This document shows positions 35,572-43,564 of a stretch of 64,000 nucleotides of DNA, one piece after another. The stretch is from Veillonella_A intestinalis (GTDB taxonomy: Bacteria; Bacillota; Negativicutes; Veillonellales; Veillonellaceae). Within the stretch, counting starts at the first letter, position 1. Each line of letters starts with the position of its first letter. The stretch is taken from NCBI RefSeq assembly GCF_943192895.1, contig NZ_CALPCB010000001.1:124001-188000 (forward strand), read 5' to 3'. Under the pieces are notes generated by a model, which was not told where the DNA came from, searched no databases, and saw only the letters and a list, made by a program, of their open reading frames with translations. The position numbers and the translations under genes are program-made.

Positions 35572-35968
35572 AAGTCTTCGTACGACTAATAAACCAAAGC
35601 TTATGATTATTCCTATGATTGACATTATATTCTTCCTATTAGTGTTTTTCATGATGAGTATGCTTTCCATGGTTGTACAGAAATCAATGCCTGTAAACTT
35701 ACCAACAGCTACGGCTAGTTCAGTAGATTTGCAGCGTAAAATTCCTATTACGATTACAGCAGATGGTCGTATTTATGTAGAACAAGATTCATATGCAAAC
35801 TTAGAAGGTATGGCGCAACGTTTAGAGGCAGAAAAAGCTAAAGGTGGCGACTTAACAATTATCTTACGAGCAGATCAAAAAGCACAGTACGGTACTTTCG
35901 TACAAGTTTTGGATACGCTAAAAAATATGAATCTAAACAAAATTGCAGTGGCTACTGAGAGTAAGTAG
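35561..35968 (+). CDS. exbD: ExbD/TolR-type energy-transduction protein
   Basis: A 135-aa partner of ExbB with one N-terminal membrane segment bearing the essential Asp (MIPMIDIIFFLLVFFMM) and a periplasmic C-terminal domain. It starts with GTG inside the exbB end, with GAAGGAG 8 bases upstream. Confidence 0.92.
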   Translation: MQIRSLRTTNKPKLMIIPMIDIIFFLLVFFMMSMLSMVVQKSMPVNLPTATASSVDLQRKIPITITADGRIYVEQDSYANLEGMAQRLEAEKAKGGDLTIILRADQKAQYGTFVQVLDTLKNMNLNKIAVATESK

Positions 35969-35977
35969 GTGATAGTT

Positions 35978-36706
35978 ATGGATGAAACTACACAAGCTGT
36001 AACCAAAAATCCATCACCTTTTGCTCATATCTACAAGAATCGTTGGCGTATGGCCATAACTTCATCAGTGATTATTAATTTGGCACTAGTGAGTGGTATG
36101 GTATGGTCTTTTTTACAAAAGCCAGATTTAGTACCTGATCGAACGCCTATTTCTATTAATGTTGTAGGTGATGTAGGTGTTTCAGCAGGAGGGCCACAAG
36201 TAGCAGCGCCACAAAAATCGTCGGTCCAACCACCAGCACCTATGACAGAGGAGCAAGTAGAGGCCATTAAAAGTGGTGTACCAGTGGAGCAAGTTATTAA
36301 GCAGGATGCACAACCAAGAACGAATACATCGTCTCAAAGTACTAACTATAGTGCTAGCCAAGTAGGTGATCCTAGTGGTAATAGCCAAGGCGGAGCTAGT
36401 GAAGGCAGTGCTGGTAATGGTAGTTCTGAAGGTACTGGTGGCGCTGAGGTAGCGACTCCTCATGAACCAGTGGTAATTGGTGCTGAATATTTAGGGCCTC
36501 GTACATTACCTGGTAGTGGTAATGTTGTGGTGTATGTAATGATTAATGAAGCTGGCCGTGCTGTAGAAGTAGATATTATTAGTAGTAGTGGTAATGGATC
36601 GTTAGATCGATGGGCCTTGCAACAGGCTCGAAATAGTGCTTACCGCCCCAAAACAGTTGATGGTGAACCTGTTGTTTCAGAGGCAAGGATTGAATTTGGA
36701 AGTTAA
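35978..36706 (+). CDS. tonB: TonB energy transducer
   Basis: Links the ExbBD proton channel to the outer-membrane receptors (242 aa). It has an N-terminal membrane anchor (residues ~22-44), a Gly/Ser/Gln-rich linker in place of the Pro-Lys stretch of E. coli TonB (~85-150), and a C-terminal TonB domain (NVVVYVMINEAGRAVEVDII, SLDRWALQQARNSAYRP). ATG 35978 follows TAGGTG. It is the only tonB in the window and probably serves all three receptors. A terminator follows. Confidence 0.9.
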   Translation: MDETTQAVTKNPSPFAHIYKNRWRMAITSSVIINLALVSGMVWSFLQKPDLVPDRTPISINVVGDVGVSAGGPQVAAPQKSSVQPPAPMTEEQVEAIKSGVPVEQVIKQDAQPRTNTSSQSTNYSASQVGDPSGNSQGGASEGSAGNGSSEGTGGAEVATPHEPVVIGAEYLGPRTLPGSGNVVVYVMINEAGRAVEVDIISSSGNGSLDRWALQQARNSAYRPKTVDGEPVVSEARIEFGS

Positions 36707-36724
36707 ATTTAGTTAATGAAAGTT

Positions 36725-36776
36725 CAGGAGGGCGGATATGTTCGCCCTTCTGTTTTTTAGTTATATATAGTAACTA
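36725..36776 (+). terminator. Terminator of the first uptake operon, followed by an operator-like dyad
   Basis: AGGAGGGCG with CGCCCTTCT and a TTTTTT tail (36725-36758). Immediately after lies the dyad TAGTTA-7-TAACTA (36758-36776), in promoter position for the next receptor gene. Confidence 0.78.
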
Positions 36777-36809
36777 TACATTTGTGATTTAAGAGAGGAG
36801 CTTATTATA

Positions 36810-39032
36810 ATGAAAGTAAGTTGTGTGGGTGCCAAGCAGCGTCAAGCGGTGTTGGCTAGTCGTGTGTTAGGAGCTTTAGTGCTTGGTGGCTTATGGAGTG
36901 TTAGTGTATTTGGTAATTCCGTAGCGGCAAGAGATTATAGTGATTTGCAAGATTTGGGAAAAGTAACATTGGTGCAGGAAAAATCAGAGCCTGTAGAGGT
37001 TACGCCAGTAGGAAATGAAAATCCTGTATACGCTGGGGGTCAAGTATCTCGAGTAAACTCAATAGGTATGCTTGGCAAAAAAGATTTTTTAGATACGCCT
37101 TTTAATGTAACCGGTATTACGGCTGAAACTATGGCTAATCAGCAAGCTACGAATATTATTGACGTGGCATCTAATGATGCGTCTGTAAATGATCAGACTT
37201 TATCTGGTGCTTCTAATGCATGGAATATTCGCGGTTTTAAAACGACCCAACAAGATGTGCAATTCAATGGTGTATATGGAATTGCGCCACGTTTTTATAC
37301 CGGTGTTGAAGGTCTTGACCGCGTAGAAATCCTTAAAGGACCAAGTGCTATGCTTAGTGGTATGGCACCTAATGATACAGTGGGCGGTGTTATTAATTTT
37401 GTACCAAAGCGAGCTGGTGATACACCGGTAAACCAAGTAACGCTAAGTTATGGCACAGGTCATCAATTTTCACAACAATTGGACATGTCACGACGTTTTA
37501 ATGATGGCAAATATGGTGTAAGTTTAACAGTGTTAAACCGTGGTAAACAAGAGACTACCTATAAAGATGAATCGAATAGTGCTAGTACCGTATCATTAGG
37601 CTTGGATGCTAAAGGTGAACGTTGGCGTACCTCTTTAGATTTAGGTTATGTATATAATGACATTGAAAATCCGCAGTACCGTGTGAGCATTTCAGAAAAA
37701 GTAGCTGCTAAATTAACAGCCTTGCCTGATGTAGCGGATGATGCGAAATTTGGCGCGCCTGGTACATATCGCAGAATTACTGAAAAATTTGGTCTTTGGA
37801 AAGGTGAATATGACCTAAATGAAGACTGGACGGCTTATGCTGCCTTTGGTATGCGTAGTACATCTATGGACTATTTATACAATACATTTACTTTATCCAA
37901 TGATAAAGGTAGTTCTAAGATTGCCTATAAACATAATGGACAATTAAATAAAGGGATTACAGCTGAATTAGGGGTAAAAGGTAAGATTGAAACGAATTCG
38001 TTAGACCACGAAATTAGTATTGGTGCCTCTCGTATTGATTACAAGCGATATATGAATAATCGCAATATTGATTTAGCTGGTACGGGTGCTACAAGCGTTT
38101 ATAATCCAACCTTTGATGCGTATATTGATGACAATATTTCCTATTTGCCACTTAATGATAAAAATAGCTTGAAGAGTATTGCTATTAGTGATGTTATTTC
38201 TACTAAAGATAAAAAATGGCAGTTTATGGTAGGTGGCCGTTTACAAAGTGTGAAAACTGATACCTATAGTTATAAAAATAACAATCTTACCGGTGTTACT
38301 AGCTATGATGAAACTGCCTTTTCCCCAGGGGTTGCGATTGTGCATAAATTAAATGATAAAACATCTATTTATGCTAACTATATTCAAGGTTTATCAGCTG
38401 GGGAAACTGTAACTGATACGAATGCAAGTAATTATGGAGAAGTGTTTGCGCCTTATAAGACTAAACAGTATGAAGTAGGGGCAAAATTTGATTTTGGTAA
38501 ATTTGCTACGACTGTGAGTGCGTTCCAACTTACTAAGCCAAGTTTGATTGAGAATACATCTACCAATACTTACAGTGTTGATGGTGAACAGCGTAACCGT
38601 GGTATTGAAGTGAGCTTCTTTGGTGAGCCAACAAAAGGAACTCGTTGGCTTGGTGGTTTTACATTCTTAGATGCTAAATATACAGCCACTGAAGGAGGCA
38701 CTAATGAAGGTAATCGTGTAGCAGCGGTGCCACGGTATAGCGCTGTTGTTGGCTTGGAACATGATTTGAAGGGCGTAGAAGGGTTAACGTTAACGACTAA
38801 ATTAACTTACAATGGTTCGGCTTATATTAATGCTACCAATACTTTAGGTACGCCTGCTTGGGTTCGTTGGGATTTAGGGGCTCGTTATAAATTTAATTGG
38901 CATAATACACCAATGACAGTACGCGCTAATGTGTATAATGTATTAGATACGGTAAGATGGCGTGCTCTTGAAAATGCTGTATACTTAGGCACTGGTCGCA
39001 CCTTTGCTCTTTCTGTAACTGCAGATTTCTAA
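36810..39032 (+). CDS. TonB-dependent siderophore receptor (FhuA/FpvA type)
   Basis: Outer-membrane ferric-siderophore importer (740 aa). A signal peptide (ending ~residue 37) is followed by LQDLGKVTLV, the same N-terminal motif as in the other two receptors, then a siderophore-receptor plug (LDTPFNVTGITAETM, WNIRGF, RVEILKGPSAM) and a barrel ending in VTADF. GAGAGGAG precedes the ATG. It heads a second uptake operon with two permeases, an ATPase and a binding protein, a complete ferric-siderophore route. Confidence 0.92.
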   Translation: MKVSCVGAKQRQAVLASRVLGALVLGGLWSVSVFGNSVAARDYSDLQDLGKVTLVQEKSEPVEVTPVGNENPVYAGGQVSRVNSIGMLGKKDFLDTPFNVTGITAETMANQQATNIIDVASNDASVNDQTLSGASNAWNIRGFKTTQQDVQFNGVYGIAPRFYTGVEGLDRVEILKGPSAMLSGMAPNDTVGGVINFVPKRAGDTPVNQVTLSYGTGHQFSQQLDMSRRFNDGKYGVSLTVLNRGKQETTYKDESNSASTVSLGLDAKGERWRTSLDLGYVYNDIENPQYRVSISEKVAAKLTALPDVADDAKFGAPGTYRRITEKFGLWKGEYDLNEDWTAYAAFGMRSTSMDYLYNTFTLSNDKGSSKIAYKHNGQLNKGITAELGVKGKIETNSLDHEISIGASRIDYKRYMNNRNIDLAGTGATSVYNPTFDAYIDDNISYLPLNDKNSLKSIAISDVISTKDKKWQFMVGGRLQSVKTDTYSYKNNNLTGVTSYDETAFSPGVAIVHKLNDKTSIYANYIQGLSAGETVTDTNASNYGEVFAPYKTKQYEVGAKFDFGKFATTVSAFQLTKPSLIENTSTNTYSVDGEQRNRGIEVSFFGEPTKGTRWLGGFTFLDAKYTATEGGTNEGNRVAAVPRYSAVVGLEHDLKGVEGLTLTTKLTYNGSAYINATNTLGTPAWVRWDLGARYKFNWHNTPMTVRANVYNVLDTVRWRALENAVYLGTGRTFALSVTADF

Positions 39033-39044
39033 TCGAGGTTGCCC

Positions 39045-40043
39045 ATGAATTGGTATAGACGGCCTTGGTTACTAGGGATGTTACTACTAATTGGACTTGT
39101 TGTATTGGCGGGCTTTTCACTTACTGTGGGAGCCCGTCATATTACCTGGCCTATTATTTGGAAAGCTTTAGTAGCCTATGACCCTACGCAAGTGGATGAG
39201 TTATTAGTGCGTACGTTGCGCGTGCCACGGCTTTTATTGGCTATTGCTTGTGGCGTTAGCTTTGGCGTAGCTGGCGCTTTAATGCAAGGGGTTACGAATA
39301 ATCCTATGGCAAGTCCTTCCATTATGGGGATTAATGCGGGGGCAGCTTTAGGACTAGCGATTGCTATGATTATATGGCCCTATAGTAGCTTAAATGTAAT
39401 GATTGTATTTGCTTTTGGCGGGGTCTCGCTAGCTACTGTAGCTATAATGTTGTTGGCTAACCGCAATGGCAGTCGTATGTCGCCTGTTTTTTTAGCATTA
39501 GCAGGTACGGCTGTGAGCGCTGTCCTTTTAGCAATAACACAGGCTTTAGTTGTTTATTTTGATGTAGCACAAGATCTTAGCTATTGGACGGCCGGTGGTA
39601 TTAGTGGTGTCCGTATGGCACAGGTGTTACTGTTATGGCCTTGGACCGTGCTTGGCTTAGTAATGGCCATTGTGTTGTCAAAGTCTGTTACCTTGCTTAG
39701 TTTTGGCGAAGAAATGGCCATAGGTCTTGGTAGTCATATGGGACGCATTCGTTTGTTAGCTGGTCTTGCAGTGCTAGTTCTTTGTGGTTCGGCTGTAGCA
39801 ATAGCCGGTCCGATTGGTTTTGTTGGTTTAGTGACACCGCATATGGCGCGTAAATTAGTTGGTATCGATTATCGTAAGGTAGTACCGATTACGGCTTTAC
39901 TAGGGGCGATTTTATTAGTGGCTGCAGATTTAGTAGCTCGCAGTGTGGCAGCGCCTTTTGAAATTCCCTTGGGGGCTATTACAGCTCTCATCGGGGTGCC
40001 TTTCTTCTTATATTTGGCAAATCGAAAGGGGGCACGGTCATGA
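39045..40043 (+). CDS. FecCD-family siderophore ABC permease 1
   Basis: Permease subunit (332 aa, ~9-10 membrane segments) with RTLRVPRLLLAIACGVSFGVAGA, NNPMASPSIMGINAGA and GPIGFVGLVTPHMARKLVG motifs. ATG 39045 follows GAGG by 6 bases. It overlaps the next permease by four bases; the pair forms a heterodimeric channel like FepD/FepG. Confidence 0.9.
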   Translation: MNWYRRPWLLGMLLLIGLVVLAGFSLTVGARHITWPIIWKALVAYDPTQVDELLVRTLRVPRLLLAIACGVSFGVAGALMQGVTNNPMASPSIMGINAGAALGLAIAMIIWPYSSLNVMIVFAFGGVSLATVAIMLLANRNGSRMSPVFLALAGTAVSAVLLAITQALVVYFDVAQDLSYWTAGGISGVRMAQVLLLWPWTVLGLVMAIVLSKSVTLLSFGEEMAIGLGSHMGRIRLLAGLAVLVLCGSAVAIAGPIGFVGLVTPHMARKLVGIDYRKVVPITALLGAILLVAADLVARSVAAPFEIPLGAITALIGVPFFLYLANRKGARS

Positions 40044-41047
40044 CGGGTCATCAAAAACGATTTTGCCTATATAGTGTAGTATTTCTTGTATTATTACTTA
40101 TCTTTTTCTTCCTCCATGTAAGCACAGGTTTCACCTATTATTCTGATGCGCATTTGTTACAGATACTGCTCGGTGGTGGTAGTGCGGAAGAAAATCTAGT
40201 TGTCTTTGACTTTCGCTTAGTTCGAGCGGTGTTAGCAGTTCTAATTGGGATGGGCCTTGCGTTAGCTGGGGCGGTATTTCAACAGTTAACGCGCAATGAA
40301 TTGGCTGGGCCAAGTTTACTAGGGGTCAATGCTGGCGCTGGCTTAGGTGTTATGCTTTTGATTTTTATAACGCCCTCTAATCAAGGGTTGCCTATATGGT
40401 CTTTGCCTTTAGTAGCGGTCGCAGGTGCCTTGTTAGCAGCCGGTAGTATTTATGGATTGTCTATGCGTAAGAGTACTGTGAATAGTACATATTCTTTAGT
40501 TTTGAGTGGTATTACGTTGACAGCCGGTATCCACGCTTTACAAACGTTGTTAATCGTGACACTATCTCCTGAAAAATTTAACCAAGTGAATACATGGATT
40601 ATTGGTAATATTGCAGGTAATACTTGGCTCCATGTCATTATTTTAGGTGTTGTAGTTGTGGTATTAGCGCTTACGCTATATGTGAATCGGACGACCCTTA
40701 ATGTTTTGGGTCTTCGGGATGAGACGGCGATTGGTCTAGGCGTGCGTATTCATAGAAGTCGAGTGTTGTTTTTGGTCATCGGTGTGATACTAGCAGCAAC
40801 TTGTGTAGCGGTTGGTGGAAGTATTGGCTTTATTGGTCTTGTAGCACCTCATATTGCTAGGCGTTTAGTCGGTGCAGATTGTACCTACGTATTGCCTTTG
40901 ACGGCGCTTATAGGGGCGTGGTTATTGATTACAGCCGATTGGGTGGGGCGCGTTATTATAGCTCCTGATGAAATGTTAGTGGGCATTGTGGTAGCGCTTA
41001 TTGGAGCTCCGTATTTTCTTTTTATTTTGGCACGGAAACGAGGGTAA
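40040..41047 (+). CDS. FecCD-family siderophore ABC permease 2
   Basis: Second permease subunit (335 aa): RLVRAVLAVLIGMGLALAGA, RNELAGPSLLGVNAGAGLG and GSIGFIGLVAPHIARRLVG. It starts at an ATGA overlap with permease 1 and is followed five bases later by the ATPase gene. Confidence 0.9.
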   Translation: MTGHQKRFCLYSVVFLVLLLIFFFLHVSTGFTYYSDAHLLQILLGGGSAEENLVVFDFRLVRAVLAVLIGMGLALAGAVFQQLTRNELAGPSLLGVNAGAGLGVMLLIFITPSNQGLPIWSLPLVAVAGALLAAGSIYGLSMRKSTVNSTYSLVLSGITLTAGIHALQTLLIVTLSPEKFNQVNTWIIGNIAGNTWLHVIILGVVVVVLALTLYVNRTTLNVLGLRDETAIGLGVRIHRSRVLFLVIGVILAATCVAVGGSIGFIGLVAPHIARRLVGADCTYVLPLTALIGAWLLITADWVGRVIIAPDEMLVGIVVALIGAPYFLFILARKRG

Positions 41048-41051
41048 AAGT

Positions 41052-41861
41052 ATGAGTGAAACAATGAAAACAGATATACAGATTGAGTCGCTCCGCACAG
41101 GGTATGATAAAACTGTAATTATCGATAACTTAAACCTTACCATTCCCCGTGGCAAAGTGACGGCTTTAATCGGGGCCAATGGTTGTGGCAAATCCACGTT
41201 ATTAAAAACGATTTGTCGCATCATAACGCCTATGAGTGGCAAGGTATATTTGGATGGACAATCGGTTCACGAAGAAAATACGAAAACCTTGGCTAAGAAA
41301 ATTGCTATTTTACCACAACATCCGATGGCTCCCCATGGGTTAACTATAAAAGAGTTGTTAGCCTATGGACGGGCCCCTTATAAAAATGGTGTTTTTACAC
41401 GGATGAATCGGGAAGACAGGGACATTATTAATTGGGCCTTAGCAGTCACTCATTTAGAGGACTTGGCGGAACGTCCCCTTCATCATTTATCCGGTGGACA
41501 ACGACAGCGTGCGTGGATAGCTATGGCCGTGGCACAAGATACAGAGATTCTCTTTTTAGATGAACCTACCAGTTTCTTAGATATTGCTCACCAGTTAGAA
41601 GTGTTGCAATTAGTTGCTGAGTTGAATAAGACGTATGGTAAAACTGTTATTATGGTATTACATGAATTAAATCAAGCTGCTCGTTTTGCAGACCATATTA
41701 TTGCTATGAAGGCGGGCGAAGTACGGTTTCAAGGGCCGCCGACAGAGGTATTTACGGCTGAAATGTTAGCTGATGTATTCGGTATTACAGCGATGATTAT
41801 GAAGGATCTTTTGACGAAGTTGCCCTTCTGTATTCCACAAAATGTGGGAGGTAGCCTATGA
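41052..41861 (+). CDS. FhuC/FepC-type siderophore ABC ATPase
   Basis: A 269-aa ATPase: Walker A GANGCGKST, signature LSGGQRQR, Walker B ILFLDEPTSFLD, switch HELNQA. ATG 41052 is chosen because GAGGG precedes it; the longer reading from 41001 would run inside permease 2. The end overlaps the binding-protein gene (ATGA). Confidence 0.92.
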   Translation: MSETMKTDIQIESLRTGYDKTVIIDNLNLTIPRGKVTALIGANGCGKSTLLKTICRIITPMSGKVYLDGQSVHEENTKTLAKKIAILPQHPMAPHGLTIKELLAYGRAPYKNGVFTRMNREDRDIINWALAVTHLEDLAERPLHHLSGGQRQRAWIAMAVAQDTEILFLDEPTSFLDIAHQLEVLQLVAELNKTYGKTVIMVLHELNQAARFADHIIAMKAGEVRFQGPPTEVFTAEMLADVFGITAMIMKDLLTKLPFCIPQNVGGSL

Positions 41862-43012
41862 AAAGTGGGCTAATGAAGGAGATATTGACAGTGCTAACTA
41901 GACTGCTACGGCTACCTAGACTAGCGGTGATGCTCCTTTTAGGTATCGTGACTACGACTATACTCGCTGGTTGCGGGGCGATTACGTCTTGGTCGATTAC
42001 ACCTAGTTTAATGACAACTGCTCAGACAGCGAAACCATTATTTCCAGCGGATGTACCCCGAAGTGATACGGCAGAGGCGATTGATGCGGAGTTGACGGCT
42101 CGGTATGAAGGCGTAATACAACGGACAAATGCTTTATTTACAGAAACGAATGGTCAACTTATTTTAAAGCATAAATATGGCACGACGGTGATTCCTAAAG
42201 AGGCAAAACGAGTTGTTGTGATTCGTCTGGAAGACCCTATGGTAGCCTTAGGGGCGCCTATGGTGGGCGCGTATAATCCACCTACGTTTTATCTACATGA
42301 TGAATTGACGGCTAACGGCGTGGTGCCGATTAGTATTAATGAAAATATTAAAGCCATTAATTTGGAACAAGTGCAAGCACTGAAACCAGATTTAATTCTC
42401 TTACGTGATTCATTTGACCGTAATGCTTATGTGGCTTTGAGTAAAATTGCGCCCGTAGCGGCTTTACGACTGCAAGATACAGAGGTAACGCTGTTAGCGT
42501 TGGGAAAAATTTTACATCGGGAAGAACAAGCAAACGCACGTTTGCAACTGTATTATGACCGAGTAAAACAAGCCCGCATGGATATAAAGGGCCGCATTGG
42601 TAATAGCCCCGTAGCCTTACTTCGTATCTTGAAAAAAGAAGTGCGCCTCTACCCGTATTCGACCAATGATATTAATCGTTTCATGTATGAGTTACTTCAT
42701 TTAACGCCAGATCCAATGGCGGTTGCGCAAGATTCAGGTGATACCAATGTAGTATCCCTTGAAATGTTACTAGAATTAAAAGCGCAGTATCTCATTGTGT
42801 CCAGTGGCTATGGGCCAAGTAGTAGTGGCAATAATGAAGCGGCTCAAAAACGGTATGAAGAGTTGCAAGACGACCCTCTGTGGCAAACCATTCCGGCTGT
42901 TAAGGCAGGGCACATTTTAAATGTAAATCCCGTTATTTGGAATGCTCATGGTATTATTGCGAAAGAGCGGGCTATTGAGGATTTGCATAGGTATTTTATG
43001 ACAGTTGAATAA
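41858..43012 (+). CDS. Ferric-siderophore binding lipoprotein
   Basis: Class III periplasmic-binding protein (384 aa) with a lipoprotein signal ending in ILAGC (Cys ~residue 38). The FeuA/FhuD-like core includes AKRVVVIRLEDPMVALGA, INLEQVQALKPDLILL and the C-terminal AGHILNVNPVIWNAHG. It is the last gene of the second uptake operon. Confidence 0.88.
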   Translation: MKSGLMKEILTVLTRLLRLPRLAVMLLLGIVTTTILAGCGAITSWSITPSLMTTAQTAKPLFPADVPRSDTAEAIDAELTARYEGVIQRTNALFTETNGQLILKHKYGTTVIPKEAKRVVVIRLEDPMVALGAPMVGAYNPPTFYLHDELTANGVVPISINENIKAINLEQVQALKPDLILLRDSFDRNAYVALSKIAPVAALRLQDTEVTLLALGKILHREEQANARLQLYYDRVKQARMDIKGRIGNSPVALLRILKKEVRLYPYSTNDINRFMYELLHLTPDPMAVAQDSGDTNVVSLEMLLELKAQYLIVSSGYGPSSSGNNEAAQKRYEELQDDPLWQTIPAVKAGHILNVNPVIWNAHGIIAKERAIEDLHRYFMTVE

Positions 43013-43101
43013 AGATTTTGCTATGATATTACGCTAAGAGTGTATAGATTTGATGCGGTAGGTTTTGGGGTAAGATTAAAAAAACTATTAGCAAATTTAT
43101 G

Positions 43102-43152
43102 TAAAACAGTTTGTCTTTATGAATTTATAACATAAAGACAAACTGTTTTTTT
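43102..43152 (+). terminator. Intrinsic terminator of the second uptake operon
   Basis: A 19-bp stem (AAAACAGTTTGTCTTTATG with its complement) and a 9-nt loop, then TTTTTTT. Strong. Confidence 0.9.
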
Positions 43153-43564
43153 ATTGAAGTTGATATTGGGAAATTAGGATTAAATACATAAAGATTTGAT
43201 TATGAAATTAAAACAAAATTAATATGAAAAAATCTAGTTTATGATATGAAGTTATTAAAAACATTTTAGAAGGTGTAGTGTTATATAAAAATTAGATAAA
43301 GGTGAAAAAATTCCGGGGGGGGTAGAATAATTATCTGGTAAATATGGTTGTTTATAAGCATTTTGAAAAATGAAAAATAATTCAAAAATATTTTATAAAA
43401 AAATATTGATTAATTTAATTGATAATTGAGAGTAAAATATAATTATAGAGACATAGTTAAGTCCTATGGTGAGAATGACAATTAGTCAGGGAGAGTTTGC
43501 CTATGAGATTAAGTGCTGTATGTTAATTGTGTAAGATGTTGTATAAGTTAGAAGGAGATTATTT
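43153..43564 (+). promoter_or_regulatory. Upstream region of the YadA-like adhesin, with a G8 tract
   Basis: Very AT-rich, except for a run of eight Gs at 43315-43322, directly before TAGAAT (43323-43328, a possible -10). A second promoter candidate is TTTAAT (43414-43419), 18 bases, TATAAT (43438-43443). The ribosome site GAAGGAG precedes the ATG at 43565. Confidence 0.5.
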
